Positions 8,961-17,660 are shown, counted from the stretch's first letter. The stretch is DNA of 64,000 nucleotides from Marinimicrobium sp038419845 (GCF_038419845.1 NZ_JBCAQT010000012.1:62001-126000), one strand, 5' to 3'. Translations and numbers: made by a program. The notes: generated by a model not told the origin, from the sequence alone.

Positions 8961-8992
8961 GGCGGATGCGCCTTAGGCTTATTCGCCCTACG
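8961..8992. repeat. Intergenic repeat family A, single unit
   Basis: The sequence GGCGGATGCGCCTTAGGCTT followed by ATTCGCCCTACG matches units at 25661, 34921 and 43173 with one base changed. It is an imperfect palindrome (GGCGGAT against ATTCGCC), as expected of an extragenic palindromic element. Confidence 0.8.
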
Positions 8993-9004
8993 TTAATGCC
9001 TGCC

Positions 9005-9535
9005 CTACTCGTTCTTTAAGCGCTCGAAGAGCGGGCCGATTTCTTCGTCCCAGGCGCGTTGGTCGACCACGCCGACGTGGCGGTGGCGGATCACGCCCTG
9101 CTTATCGATCACATAGGTCTCCGGCGCGCCGAACACGCCCAGATCGAGGCCCAGACGGCCCTCGGCATCCACCACGCTCAACTCATAGGGATCGTGCAGC
9201 TGCTCCAGCCACTTGCGGGCCTCCGCCACATCATCCTTGTAATCCACGCCATAAATCGGCACCCCCTGCTCCGCCAGCTCCACCAGAAACGGGTGTTCTA
9301 TGCGGCAGGCGGCGCACCAGGTGGCCCAGACATTGAGCAGACTCACCTGCCCCTGAAAAATCTCCTGAGTGATTTGAGCCTCCGGGTCGGCCACCGTGGG
9401 CAGACTGAACTCAGGCACCGGCTTGTTTACCCGGGCCGAAGGCATTTCCGAGGGGTCCAGGCTCAGACCGCGCCAGAACAGCACCGCCAGAACCGCAAAA
9501 ATGATCAGCGGAATAAACAGCTTCAGACGGCTCAC
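9005..9535 (-). CDS. ccmG: Periplasmic thiol:disulfide oxidoreductase CcmG (DsbE)
   Basis: CcmG passes electrons from DsbD to the CcmH/apocytochrome thiols. The 176 residues have an N-terminal membrane anchor (about 6-22) and a thioredoxin fold. Its active site WCAAC has Cys74 and Cys77, and the cis-proline loop is GVFGAPETYVID. The ATGA overlap with the ccmF stop (9532-9535) shows translational coupling. The CAAC pair differs from the WCPTC or WCVPC usual in the family, but both cysteines are present. Confidence 0.94.
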   Translation of the reverse strand: MSRLKLFIPLIIFAVLAVLFWRGLSLDPSEMPSARVNKPVPEFSLPTVADPEAQITQEIFQGQVSLLNVWATWCAACRIEHPFLVELAEQGVPIYGVDYKDDVAEARKWLEQLHDPYELSVVDAEGRLGLDLGVFGAPETYVIDKQGVIRHRHVGVVDQRAWDEEIGPLFERLKNE

Positions 9536-11514
9536 GGCTGACTCCCCTCAACCAATGGCTCATTATCCTGCGAAGCCTTCTGGGCCAGCTTGCGGTAGCG
9601 CTTGTCCAGAGCCGCCATGCCGCCACCGATGGCCATCATCAGGGCGCCCAGCCAGATCCAGCGGACGAAGGGCTTGATGTGCACACGCATGGCCCAGGCG
9701 TCGCCGCTCAATTGTTCGCCCATGGCGATGTACAGGTCCCGGAAGAAGCCGGGGTCCAGGGCCACTTCAGTCATGAGGTTGCCACCGGAAAAGTAGCGCC
9801 GCTTCTGGGGCTTCATGTGCTTGTAGTACTCGCCGTTGACCATCACCCGAATGCGGGCCTCCTGGGCCAGGTAATTGGGGCCACGGACCTCTTCTACTCC
9901 CTCCAGGACAAAGTCATAACGCCCGGAGCTGATCTCCTGCCCCGGCGCCATGCGCAGGTCGCGCTGGTCGGTGTAGATACTGTTCAGACAGACGCCCAGC
10001 AGAGTTACCGCGATACCGGCGTGCGCGAGCTGCATGCCGTAGTAACTGAGGCTGAGCTTCTTCAACCCCTGGGTCCAGCGATCGCTGTGGCGCACGCGAT
10101 AAATCAGATCGGAAGCGCCAGCTGTCAGAATCCAGGCGCCGACAAAGACCGCCAGCGCCGCCTCCCAGCGGTAGGATTCCCCGTAAAAAACGGGAAACAG
10201 CGCGCCGATGGCGATGCTGATCACCCAGGGCTTCCAGAGCAGCTGCCCCAATTGTCTGGCGGGCGTGCGCTTCCAGTTGGACTGGGCGCCGGCGGCCATC
10301 AGAAGGCAGATGACCCCCATCAAGGGTACAAAGAACAGATTGAAGTACGGCGGTCCCACCGAAATCTTGCCCCAGCCCAGGGCGTCGGCAATCAGTGGGT
10401 AGAGGGTGCCGAGCAGAACACTGATCATGATGATGACAAACAGGATATTGTTCGCCATCAGAAAAGTCTCGCGCGAAAACCAGGTGAATTCGGTGGTTTT
10501 CTGGACCACAGGGGCCCGCAGCGCGTAGAGCGTCAGGGAGCCGCCCACCACGACCAGCAGAAACAGCAGGATGAACACGCCCCGCTCCGGGTCGTTGGCA
10601 AAGGCGTGCACGGAGGTCAGCACCCCGGAGCGGACCAGGAAGGTGCCCAGCAGACTCAGCGCAAAGGTGAAAATGGCCAGCAGCAGAGTCCAGCTCTTGA
10701 ACAGGCCGCGCTTTTCCGTCACCGCCATGGAGTGAATCAGCGCCGTGCCCACCAGCCAGGGCAGGAAGGAGGCGTTCTCCACCGGGTCCCAGAACCACCA
10801 GCCGCCCCAGCCGAGTTCGTAGTAGGCCCACCAGCTGCCCAGGGCAATGCCCACAGTCAGAAAGCCCCAGGCAACATTGGTCCAGGGCCGCGCCCAACGG
10901 GTCCAGGCGGTATCCAGCCGGCCGCTCAGCAGCGCGGCAATGGCGAAAGCGAAGCTGACGCTGAAGCCGACGTAGCCCATATAGAGAATGGGCGGATGCA
11001 CAATCAGCCCAAAGTCCTGCAACAGCGGGTTGAGGTCACTGCCCTCGGTGGGCGGTAACGGCAGCACCCGCTCGAAGGGGTTGGAGGTCAATAGCATGAA
11101 CAGCAGAAACCCGACCCCGATAAAGCCCATGACCGCCAAAACCTGAGCGCGCAGGCTCAACGGCAGGCTCTTGCTCAGCAGCGCGATCGCCAGGGTCCAG
11201 CTGGCGAGCATCAGCACCCACAGCAGCAACGAGCCCTCGTGCCCGCCCCAGACAGCGCTGACTTTGAAGTAGATCGGCATCAGGCTGTTGGAGTGGCCCG
11301 CCACATAGGACACGGAGAAGTCGTCCACCACAAAGGCATAGGTCAGGCAGCCAAAGGCAACGGCCACAAAGAAAAAGAAGCCGGTCGCCAGGGAGCGACT
11401 GGTGTGCATCAAAAGCAGGTTATCCAGCTGGGCCCCGGCCAGGGGCAAAATCGTCAGCGCCAGACTGAATGCCAGCGCCAGGATCAGCGCAAAGTGGCCA
11501 ATCTCAGGGACCAT
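9532..11514 (-). CDS. ccmF: Cytochrome c haem lyase subunit CcmF
   Basis: CcmF is the membrane core of the haem ligation complex; it takes haem from CcmE and, with CcmH/CcmI, joins it to apocytochrome c. The 660-residue polytopic protein contains the tryptophan-rich WWD segment (WGGWWFWDPVENASFLPW) that contacts haem, plus histidine-bearing loops (LIVHPPILYMGYVG and IHSMAVTEKRG). A periplasmic loop precedes the last helix. The length is typical. The start lies within the end of ccmE (11 bp overlap), and the end overlaps ccmG. Confidence 0.96.
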   Translation of the reverse strand: MVPEIGHFALILALAFSLALTILPLAGAQLDNLLLMHTSRSLATGFFFFVAVAFGCLTYAFVVDDFSVSYVAGHSNSLMPIYFKVSAVWGGHEGSLLLWVLMLASWTLAIALLSKSLPLSLRAQVLAVMGFIGVGFLLFMLLTSNPFERVLPLPPTEGSDLNPLLQDFGLIVHPPILYMGYVGFSVSFAFAIAALLSGRLDTAWTRWARPWTNVAWGFLTVGIALGSWWAYYELGWGGWWFWDPVENASFLPWLVGTALIHSMAVTEKRGLFKSWTLLLAIFTFALSLLGTFLVRSGVLTSVHAFANDPERGVFILLFLLVVVGGSLTLYALRAPVVQKTTEFTWFSRETFLMANNILFVIIMISVLLGTLYPLIADALGWGKISVGPPYFNLFFVPLMGVICLLMAAGAQSNWKRTPARQLGQLLWKPWVISIAIGALFPVFYGESYRWEAALAVFVGAWILTAGASDLIYRVRHSDRWTQGLKKLSLSYYGMQLAHAGIAVTLLGVCLNSIYTDQRDLRMAPGQEISSGRYDFVLEGVEEVRGPNYLAQEARIRVMVNGEYYKHMKPQKRRYFSGGNLMTEVALDPGFFRDLYIAMGEQLSGDAWAMRVHIKPFVRWIWLGALMMAIGGGMAALDKRYRKLAQKASQDNEPLVEGSQP

Positions 11515-11971
11515 AGGCCATTACTCCACAGGTTTTATCGTGATCGCCGCCGGAGGCACTCATCACCTCGGCCACTTCGGGGGGCATGTATTCTTCATCG
11601 TGCTTGGCCAGGACCTCGGTCGCATGAAAGACGCCGTCGGCACTCAGTGTGCCATTCACCACGGCGGCCTCGCCCTCCGAGAACAGGTCCGGGAGGATAC
11701 CGGTATAGGTCACGATAAAGTCCACCACGCCGTCGGTCAGGGCAAAGCGGGTTTCCAGGGTTTCCTGGGAGCGCTCGATGCTGCCGGGCCGTACGCAGCC
11801 GCCGGCCCGGATCCGGGTGTCCACCGGCGCCTCGCCGGCGACGATCTGCATGGGGGGGTAAAACAGATTGATATTCGCCCGCAGCGCGTAGGCCATCAGG
11901 CCCACCGCGACGCTGGAAAATACCACAATAAAGAGAACCAGAAACAAGCGCTGTCGACGGACTGGATGCAT
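11504..11971 (-). CDS. ccmE: Periplasmic haem chaperone CcmE
   Basis: CcmE binds haem covalently through a histidine and ferries it from CcmCD to CcmF. The 155 residues have an N-terminal signal anchor (about 9-29) and an OB-fold. The haem-binding motif LAKHDEEYMPP has His124 and the following tyrosine. One oddity is Cys59 in RAGGCVRPGS, where hydrophobic residues such as Met or Leu are common. A 79 bp gap separates it from ccmD, and the end overlaps ccmF by 11 bp. Confidence 0.95.
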   Translation of the reverse strand: MHPVRRQRLFLVLFIVVFSSVAVGLMAYALRANINLFYPPMQIVAGEAPVDTRIRAGGCVRPGSIERSQETLETRFALTDGVVDFIVTYTGILPDLFSEGEAAVVNGTLSADGVFHATEVLAKHDEEYMPPEVAEVMSASGGDHDKTCGVMAYGP

Positions 11972-12050
11972 AAAAACTTCGCCAGAAAAATTCGAACGTT
12001 ACCGGGAGTGCTGACGGGGCCAAAGTGTATCAGCATTGGCCCTCATTGTA

Positions 12051-12248
12051 TCAGCGCTGGGCGCTTTTTGCGGCCTGATCACGACGCACCCGGGCCCGCT
12101 GCTGCCGCAACCAGCGACGCTGGCGCAGCCAGGGGCTGAGCAGCAGATAGGCCATTACCCCCCAGGTGATACCAAATGAGGCCCAGACATAGGGCCCATG
12201 GGTGCCCATCTGTACAAAGTCGCTCAGCGAATCAAAGTAAAATCGCAT
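12051..12248 (-). CDS. ccmD: Haem exporter accessory protein CcmD
   Basis: This 65-residue membrane protein has one helix (YVWASFGITWGVMAYLLL) followed by a basic, glutamine-rich cytoplasmic tail. CcmD stabilises the CcmABC complex and is needed to release haem-loaded CcmE. The motif MGTHGPYVWASF is typical of the family. The ATG shares its first A with the ccmC TAA stop (TAATG). Confidence 0.9.
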   Translation of the reverse strand: MRFYFDSLSDFVQMGTHGPYVWASFGITWGVMAYLLLSPWLRQRRWLRQQRARVRRDQAAKSAQR

Positions 12249-13036
12249 TATCGATCCTCCTTAGACAGCCCATCAGACGGCCCACCCGACGTCCCCTCGT
12301 GGTTGACAAGTTCCTTCACCCAGCCGGTGCGCGCTTCTCTTTTTACGATCTCAAGCCGGGTATAGAGCAACAGCACCAGTGCATAAAACACATAAAACCC
12401 CACAATCATCAGCAGCAGCGGGTACAGCATCGAGCTGTGGATGGAGGGGGCGGAGGTCAGTTTGAGGCTCGCCGGCTGATGCAGCGTGTACCACCAATCC
12501 ACTGACTTGTAGATAATGGGGATATTGACCGTACCCACAAGGGCCAGAATCGCGCTGGACTTGTCGGCCGCCTCGCGGCTCTGGAAGGCGCTCTGCAGCG
12601 CCATGATGCCCAGATACAGAAACAGCAGGATCAGCATGGAGGTGATGCGCGCATCCCACTCCCACCAGGTGCCCCAGGTGGGCTTGCCCCAGATCGCGCC
12701 GGTGACCAGTGACACGAAGGTCAGTGCCGCGCCAATGGGTGCGGCCGCCTTCATGACCATGAAGGCCAGTTTCATCTTCCAGATCAGGCCCACGGCCCCG
12801 CAGATGGCCATCACGTAATAGCCGGCCAGCGCCAGAAAGGCGGCGGGCACATGGATGTAGATGATGCGGTAGCTGTTGCCCTGCTTGAAGTCGGCGGGCG
12901 AGAACGCCAGCCCCCAGACAGTGCCCACCACCAGCAGCGTCAGTGCCACCACCGTGAGCCAGGGCAGCCAGGGACCGGTTTTGTGATAAAACCATCGGGG
13001 TGAACCCAGGCGGTGAAACCATTGCCAGGAAGCCAT
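12248..13036 (-). CDS. ccmC: Haem exporter permease CcmC
   Basis: CcmC loads haem onto CcmE in the periplasm. The 262-residue protein has six predicted membrane helices and the WWD-family tryptophan-rich loop PTWGTWWEWDARITS. Periplasmic histidines sit on either side (YIIYIHVPAA before it and TLHQPASL after it). The start ATG at 13034-13036 gives MASWQWFHRLGSPRW. It is 82 bp from ccmB, a gap that contains a short tandem repeat, and is coupled to ccmD downstream. Confidence 0.95.
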   Translation of the reverse strand: MASWQWFHRLGSPRWFYHKTGPWLPWLTVVALTLLVVGTVWGLAFSPADFKQGNSYRIIYIHVPAAFLALAGYYVMAICGAVGLIWKMKLAFMVMKAAAPIGAALTFVSLVTGAIWGKPTWGTWWEWDARITSMLILLFLYLGIMALQSAFQSREAADKSSAILALVGTVNIPIIYKSVDWWYTLHQPASLKLTSAPSIHSSMLYPLLLMIVGFYVFYALVLLLYTRLEIVKREARTGWVKELVNHEGTSGGPSDGLSKEDR

Positions 13037-13052
13037 AGTGTCGAACCCTTAT

Positions 13053-13094
13053 CAGTCGGTCTCAATCAAGAGTCAGTCGGTCTCAATCTCGAGT
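13053..13094. repeat. Two tandem 21-bp repeats between ccmB and ccmC
   Basis: CAGTCGGTCTCAATCAAGAGT (13053-13073) is followed directly by a copy differing at two positions (13074-13094), and then by a degenerate third piece (caatcagtc). The repeat occupies most of the non-coding gap in an otherwise compact operon. Confidence 0.8.
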
Positions 13095-13118
13095 CAATCA
13101 GTCTTCAGGCAGTTTTTT

Positions 13119-13817
13119 TCAGTAACTGTCCACGCAAATTCGCAGGGCTGCCGCGGCCGCCAGAGGCGCAAGCATCAATGCCAGCGCGGAAAAAACGCCC
13201 AGTACCGCCAGCTGGCCTCCCACGGCTGAGCCCAGGGCCGCATTGCTCACCGCGCTGGCGCCAAAAATCAGCACCGGAACATAAAGCGGCATCACAATCA
13301 GGGACAGCAACAGCCCGCCCCGGCGCAGGGACACGGTCAGCGCCGCGCCCACAGCACCCACCAGACTCATGGTGGCGGTCCCCAACAACAATGACACACA
13401 CAATGCCACAAAACCATCGGCCGGCAGTGCCAGCATCACGCCCAGCACCGGCGCCAGCAGCGTCAGGGGCAGGCCGGTAACCAGCCAGTGAGCCAGCACC
13501 TTGGCCAGCACGGTAAAATACAGCAACTGGGGGCTGACCAGCATCTGTTCCAGGGCGCCATCGTCAAAGTCCGAGCGGAACAGGCCATCCAGCGACAGCA
13601 GTGTCGCCAGCAGCGCCATCACCCAGAGCAGCCCCGGTGCCAGCAGCGCCAGCAACTCCCGCTCCGGGCTTACCCCCAAAGGAATCAGGGTAATGGCAAT
13701 CAGAAAGAAAACCAGCGGGTTCACCCAGTCGCCCGGGTTGCGCCCGGAGAGTAACAGGTCCCGCCGCAGCGTTGCTCCAAAGGCACCGGGAGATGACGAA
13801 TTATGAGGTCGGGACAT
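13119..13817 (-). CDS. ccmB: Haem exporter permease CcmB
   Basis: CcmB is the membrane subunit paired with the ATPase CcmA. The 232 residues form about six membrane helices, with the conserved cytoplasmic segment FRSDFDDGALEQMLVSP and the family's N-terminal LRRDLLLSGRNPGDWVNPLVFF region. Its start overlaps the end of ccmA by 17 bp. The length is the family norm. Confidence 0.94.
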   Translation of the reverse strand: MSRPHNSSSPGAFGATLRRDLLLSGRNPGDWVNPLVFFLIAITLIPLGVSPERELLALLAPGLLWVMALLATLLSLDGLFRSDFDDGALEQMLVSPQLLYFTVLAKVLAHWLVTGLPLTLLAPVLGVMLALPADGFVALCVSLLLGTATMSLVGAVGAALTVSLRRGGLLLSLIVMPLYVPVLIFGASAVSNAALGSAVGGQLAVLGVFSALALMLAPLAAAAALRICVDSY

Positions 13818-14526
13818 GATCGCCCTCCCCGGCCTCGTCTATGAAAGGGTCAACCGGAGGATAGTCGCGCAGGTTCAGCCGGCGCAGCCCCGGCAGCCGA
13901 ACCTCCTGGTGGGAGGTCAGGATGACGGCACCTCCGGCTGCGGCCTGAGCCTGCAGGCGCTCCTCCAGGGCCGCGACGCCGCTCTGGTCAATCGCGGTGA
14001 AAGGCTCATCCAGAATCCAGAGCGGTGCGGTCGACAGGTACAGGCGCGCGAGCGCCACCCGGCGCAATTGTCCGGCCGATAGCTGAAAACAGGGAATGTC
14101 TTCGTAGCCTTCCAGCCCGACCTGGGCCAGAGCGGCCCGACCCTCATCGCGCTGGCTGCCGCCGCTCAGGGCACGGTACCAGTCGAGGTTCTCGAGCGGC
14201 GTCAGGGCCGCCTTGACGCCGGGCGAGTGGCCAATATAGAGCAGCGCCTGGCGATACGCCCAGCGCGCCCGGCTCATCGGCTCATCGCGCCAGAACAGGC
14301 GCCCGCGAGCGGGCTCACTGACACCCGCCAGTGCCCGCAACAGCGTGGTCTTACCGGAGCCATTGGGGCCCAGCACCTGCACCAGGTCACCACCGTGCAA
14401 GGACAGATCGAGACCGCTGAACAGCGGGCGCTCATCGCGCTCGCAGCTCAGTTGTTCGAGCCTGAGAAGAAGCTCCGCCAAAATAACGCCGCCGTTCGCC
14501 TGAGCCGCCCATAGGCCTGTGGGCAC
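13801..14526 (-). CDS. ccmA: Haem exporter ATP-binding protein CcmA
   Basis: CcmA is the ABC ATPase whose activity frees haem-loaded CcmE from CcmCD. Visible motifs are Walker A GPNGSGKTT, signature LSAGQLRRVALAR, Walker B LWILDEPFTAID and H-loop SH. As listed it begins at a GTG (14524-14526) and has 241 residues, about 30 longer than usual. The real start may lie some 15 codons in, at the TTG before AELLLRLEQL, since no clear ribosome-binding site precedes the GTG. It is the first gene of the minus-strand ccm block, divergent from the FliK-like gene. Confidence 0.92.
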   Translation of the reverse strand: MPTGLWAAQANGGVILAELLLRLEQLSCERDERPLFSGLDLSLHGGDLVQVLGPNGSGKTTLLRALAGVSEPARGRLFWRDEPMSRARWAYRQALLYIGHSPGVKAALTPLENLDWYRALSGGSQRDEGRAALAQVGLEGYEDIPCFQLSAGQLRRVALARLYLSTAPLWILDEPFTAIDQSGVAALEERLQAQAAAGGAVILTSHQEVRLPGLRRLNLRDYPPVDPFIDEAGEGDHVPTS

Positions 14527-14615
14527 GGGGCGGCTATACTGAGGGGGAACTTATTCGAGAGAATAAACCCTGAGAATGCATCAATCGGACGCGATTATAG
14601 CGAGACTGAGAGGCT

Positions 14616-16157
14616 ATGGCCATAAAACTGCCTGACACCACTGCCGGCCTGCTCCGGCCCGTGCAGGAGGCGCGCGCCGAGCGCGCGGGAACCCTGGGGC
14701 AGTTGGTGGCGCTCGGGATCAACCGTACCGGAACCCGCGAAGCGCAAGTTCAGTCTGTCGCCCCGGCCAACAACGAGCAGCGCCAGCAGTTATTCAACCG
14801 CCTGCTGGATGCGCTGATACCGCTACAGGGCAAGCCCGACAGCCCGCAAAAGCAGGAACAGCTGGCACGGCTGAGTGAGGAGCGCCTGCTGTTGAACTCG
14901 CCCCTGCTCAAGCTGGTCCGTCTGCAGATTCAGAATCAGTCCCTTACCACCTATACCGACCGCCCGCTCAAGCCCGGCGACACCGTGCAGGTGTACCTGA
15001 AAAACAACCAGCTCTGGCAACTGGCGCCCGGCACCCGTTCGGCCTCATCGGGTGCGGGTGAGTCGACAGCCCGCTTTGCCAGTGAAAGCTCGGCCGCCCA
15101 GGCACTGGCCGCCCGCCTCCAGGCGGCGGCCGGAGGCCGGGGCGAAACACTACAGGAGAGCCTGAAAACGCAACTGGTTCAGACGCTGCGCTCGGTCATG
15201 CCACTGAAAGACAAGCCGGACCTGGCGCTTGCCCTGCCCCTGATCGAGCAGCTGTCCTCGCCCCAGCAGCGCCAGCTGTTCTCCACCGACCTGCAGCAGG
15301 CACTGCGCCAGGCCGCCCGACAATTGCGTCAGCCGGAGATGGTGACCCAGCCGGCGAACCTGCAGCGGACAATCGCCAACAGCGGTCTTCAACTGGAGCA
15401 CAAGCTCGCTCAGGCCGCTCAAACGGGACGCGATTCCGGCGAGGCGAACCAACAGCGCCAGAGCGAGGCGGTCAGTCGGGCACTGACCGGCGACTGGAAA
15501 GCCGCGCTGCTCAAAGTACTGACCCAGGTCAAAACCGAATTGAATCAAATGGGCCAGTCACCCGAGCTCAAGCCCGGTGCGCCCGCCAACCTGGGGACAC
15601 TATTGGCGGAGCTCGCCAACCGGCCCGCGCCCGAACTGAACGATCGGGCCCTGCGCAGCCAGTTGATGCAGCTGTTGCACCAGCAGACGCTGCACAGTAT
15701 TGCCCGGGTCCAGTTTCAGCAGCTCAGTGGCCTGAGCCACCAGTTGAGTCAGGGCGAGACCGCCCAGCCCACGCAATCCTGGTCACTGGAGATTCCGTTG
15801 CGCCTGGGCCAGGAGGTTCAGCCGCTGTTTATGCAGATTGATGAACAGTGGGCGTCGTCGGATGAGGACGGGAAAAAGGGGGCGGGAAAAGTTCGCCAGT
15901 GGCAGGTTCTGCTGACCTTTGAGCTTCCCGAGGCGGGCACCTTTCATGCCCAGATTACCGTGCGTGACCCGCAGGTGGCCGCCCGGCTCTGGGCAGAGCA
16001 GCCGGACACCGCCGAGGCTGTGCGCAAGCGCCTGGCACAGTTGCATCAACGTCTGGAAGAAGAGGGATTGGAGGTGACCCGTCTGGAATGCCACTACGGC
16101 GCCCCACCCCGGCGCAAAACCGACATTCACTATTCTCTGGTGGACATCACCACATGA
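14616..16157 (+). CDS. FliK-like flagellar hook-length control domain protein
   Basis: The 513-residue protein has a Gln/Ala/Pro/Leu-rich N-terminal two-thirds and a C-terminal globular domain resembling the Flg_hook domain of FliK (WSLEIPLRLG, FHAQITVRDPQVAARLWAEQP, LEEEGLEVTRLECHYG). True FliK sets hook length and switches the export gate through FlhB. No other flagellar gene is near. A FliK-like/FlhB-like pair beside ccmA is known in Pseudomonas genomes, where its role is unclear. It overlaps the next gene by 4 bp (ATGA). Confidence 0.75.
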   Translation: MAIKLPDTTAGLLRPVQEARAERAGTLGQLVALGINRTGTREAQVQSVAPANNEQRQQLFNRLLDALIPLQGKPDSPQKQEQLARLSEERLLLNSPLLKLVRLQIQNQSLTTYTDRPLKPGDTVQVYLKNNQLWQLAPGTRSASSGAGESTARFASESSAAQALAARLQAAAGGRGETLQESLKTQLVQTLRSVMPLKDKPDLALALPLIEQLSSPQQRQLFSTDLQQALRQAARQLRQPEMVTQPANLQRTIANSGLQLEHKLAQAAQTGRDSGEANQQRQSEAVSRALTGDWKAALLKVLTQVKTELNQMGQSPELKPGAPANLGTLLAELANRPAPELNDRALRSQLMQLLHQQTLHSIARVQFQQLSGLSHQLSQGETAQPTQSWSLEIPLRLGQEVQPLFMQIDEQWASSDEDGKKGAGKVRQWQVLLTFELPEAGTFHAQITVRDPQVAARLWAEQPDTAEAVRKRLAQLHQRLEEEGLEVTRLECHYGAPPRRKTDIHYSLVDITT

Positions 16158-16447
16158 GCAACGATTTTACCCAGGAAGAGCTGGACAAGGCGGTCGCCCT
16201 TTTCTATGACGGCACCCACGCGCCCCATGTGAGCGCGACGGGTCAGGGCGACGTTGCGCGCGAAATCATCGCCATCGCGGAGGCTGAAGGCGTGCCGCTG
16301 TGCGACAACCGGGAGCTGGTGGAGTTGTTGGTGACGCTGGAGCTGGGCGATGAAATTCCCGAGAGCCTTTACCGCGCGGTGGCTCACATCATCGCCTTCG
16401 CCTACGAGCTGCAGGGCAAAAAGCCAGCAGGCTTCGGCGGTATTTAA
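16154..16447 (+). CDS. FlhB C-terminal-domain-like protein (EscU/YscU/FlhB family, small form)
   Basis: The 97 residues correspond to the cytoplasmic export-gate domain of FlhB, with VALFYDGTHAPHVSATGQGD, VPLCDNRELVELLVTLELGDEIPESLYRAVA and HIIAFAYELQGK. The membrane part of FlhB and its self-cleaving NPTH motif are missing; the protein starts just after where NPTH would be. The ATG at 16154 overlaps the preceding TGA. It is probably a partner of the FliK-like protein, because the two full-length homologues interact during substrate switching. The stop overlaps the convergent gene's stop. Confidence 0.8.
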   Translation: MSNDFTQEELDKAVALFYDGTHAPHVSATGQGDVAREIIAIAEAEGVPLCDNRELVELLVTLELGDEIPESLYRAVAHIIAFAYELQGKKPAGFGGI

Positions 16448-17151
16448 TCAGAATAAGTGTAGCGAATCTCTACATCCCAACTATCGCCATCCGCGGCGGG
16501 TAGATTGGAACGTCCGCGAAACACCATCAAGCGTTTAGTGTCGCGTTCGTAGGCCAGGTAAAGGCTGTCCGCAAACAGCGACATCAGGGCGCTGTCCACC
16601 CTTATCTGGAACCAGACCCAGTCCTCACCGTCCTGCTCGATGGGAGAGTCGCCCCGCTCGATATGCACGGCTCGGAGGCGAACGTTGGTCAGGCGGTTGG
16701 GGAAGGCAAAGTGAAAGGTCACCCGCTTGCCATCCATGAGCTTGTCCCACTCCAGTTGCACAAAGGCGTCAAAACCGGCATCGATCACCTGCGGGTCTTC
16801 GGCCGATACTGTGTCAGTCTCGGGATCGTCCTTTGGACCCTTCGATAACTTGAGTGAGCCGTCTTCCAGGGTGACCGACCAGTGCCGGTCCCCTCTTTCG
16901 TCGATCAGTTCGTAATCCGGTTTCGTATTCCCCGCGCTGTAGTCCAGTGTTTTGGTTGCCAGGCGTTCGCCCTCCGGCGATTCATAGTGCACTTCGCCCC
17001 GGTCATTGTCGTCCACCGGGGTGTAGCGCTCGACATACAACAGCTGTTCGATGTCATCGACATTGTAGGCTTTGCCCTCAATCTCGTAGTCCTCGGCACT
17101 GGCCGACGCCAAGGCCCCGAGCAATACCAGTCCGATCAGTCGAGTGAACAT
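16444..17151 (-). CDS. Secreted protein of unknown function, last gene of the photolyase operon
   Basis: No family is recognised. Starting at ATG 17149-17151 it has 235 residues with a clear signal peptide (MFTRLIGLVLLGALASASAE, cleavage after about 19). An acidic, beta-rich mature part follows (EDYEIEGKAYN, FVQLEWDKLMDGKRVTFHFAFPNRL, WVWFQIRVDSALMSLFADSLYLAYE). The pattern suggests a periplasmic or outer-membrane-associated barrel-like or lipocalin-like domain, but that is a guess. Its start overlaps the end of the DUF2878 gene by 16 bp, so it belongs to the same transcription unit. Its stop overlaps that of the FlhB-like gene. Confidence 0.7.
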   Translation of the reverse strand: MFTRLIGLVLLGALASASAEDYEIEGKAYNVDDIEQLLYVERYTPVDDNDRGEVHYESPEGERLATKTLDYSAGNTKPDYELIDERGDRHWSVTLEDGSLKLSKGPKDDPETDTVSAEDPQVIDAGFDAFVQLEWDKLMDGKRVTFHFAFPNRLTNVRLRAVHIERGDSPIEQDGEDWVWFQIRVDSALMSLFADSLYLAYERDTKRLMVFRGRSNLPAADGDSWDVEIRYTYSD

Positions 17152-17657
17152 AGCTTGTCTCCCTGAATTACCAGAAAACGATGCAGCGGCAACAACCAGA
17201 CCCAGATCGCCATCAGGATCAGAAACCCGTGAATCGGCGAAATGACCCACTGCACATCCGAAAGCGTCACGCCGCCAAAATAAGCCATGGGTCCGCCGAA
17301 CAGGCTCATCAGGGCGAGCACCCAGGGCCGCTGATAAAACCAACGCAACGAGTGGTTGAAGGTGAGCGCCAACAGGACCCAGAGGCAGGTCAACCAGAAG
17401 GGTGCCAGGCCGGTACTGGTCTCCGCCGAGTAATCCAGCACCCCGGCATAGGCCAGCAAATTGTCGTGGGCGACTCCAAGCGGCAAGGCGATGCAGATTG
17501 AAAGCCAATCGAGCCGATGGAAGGGAGCAAACCGGAAATGCAGGACGGCGGCCACGAGGGTGTAGGCAACGCCGGCCCAGGTTCCAAGGAGCACGCACAC
17601 AAACCATCCGGTCTGAAAGGCAATGGCATTGATCACTACGTAGCGTGAAATCCGCAT
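17136..17657 (-). CDS. DUF2878 family membrane protein
   Basis: The 173 residues form about five hydrophobic helices (INAIAFQTGWFVCVLLGTW, FWLTCLWVLLALTFNHSLRW, PMAYFGGVTLSD, FLILMAIWVWLLPL). DUF2878 proteins have no assigned biochemistry. They recur next to cyclopropane-type fatty-acid methyltransferases, DUF1365 and FAD oxidoreductases, so a role in membrane lipid modification or its transport is likely. It starts 3 bp after the methyltransferase stop and overlaps the next gene. Confidence 0.8.
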   Translation of the reverse strand: MRISRYVVINAIAFQTGWFVCVLLGTWAGVAYTLVAAVLHFRFAPFHRLDWLSICIALPLGVAHDNLLAYAGVLDYSAETSTGLAPFWLTCLWVLLALTFNHSLRWFYQRPWVLALMSLFGGPMAYFGGVTLSDVQWVISPIHGFLILMAIWVWLLPLHRFLVIQGDKLCSLD

Positions 17658-17660
17658 GAA

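Noticed and set aside
8616..8996. 126-codon plus-strand frame inside the inverted-repeat element
   Set aside because: Its sequence is entirely repeat arms, with no domain and no ribosome-binding site.
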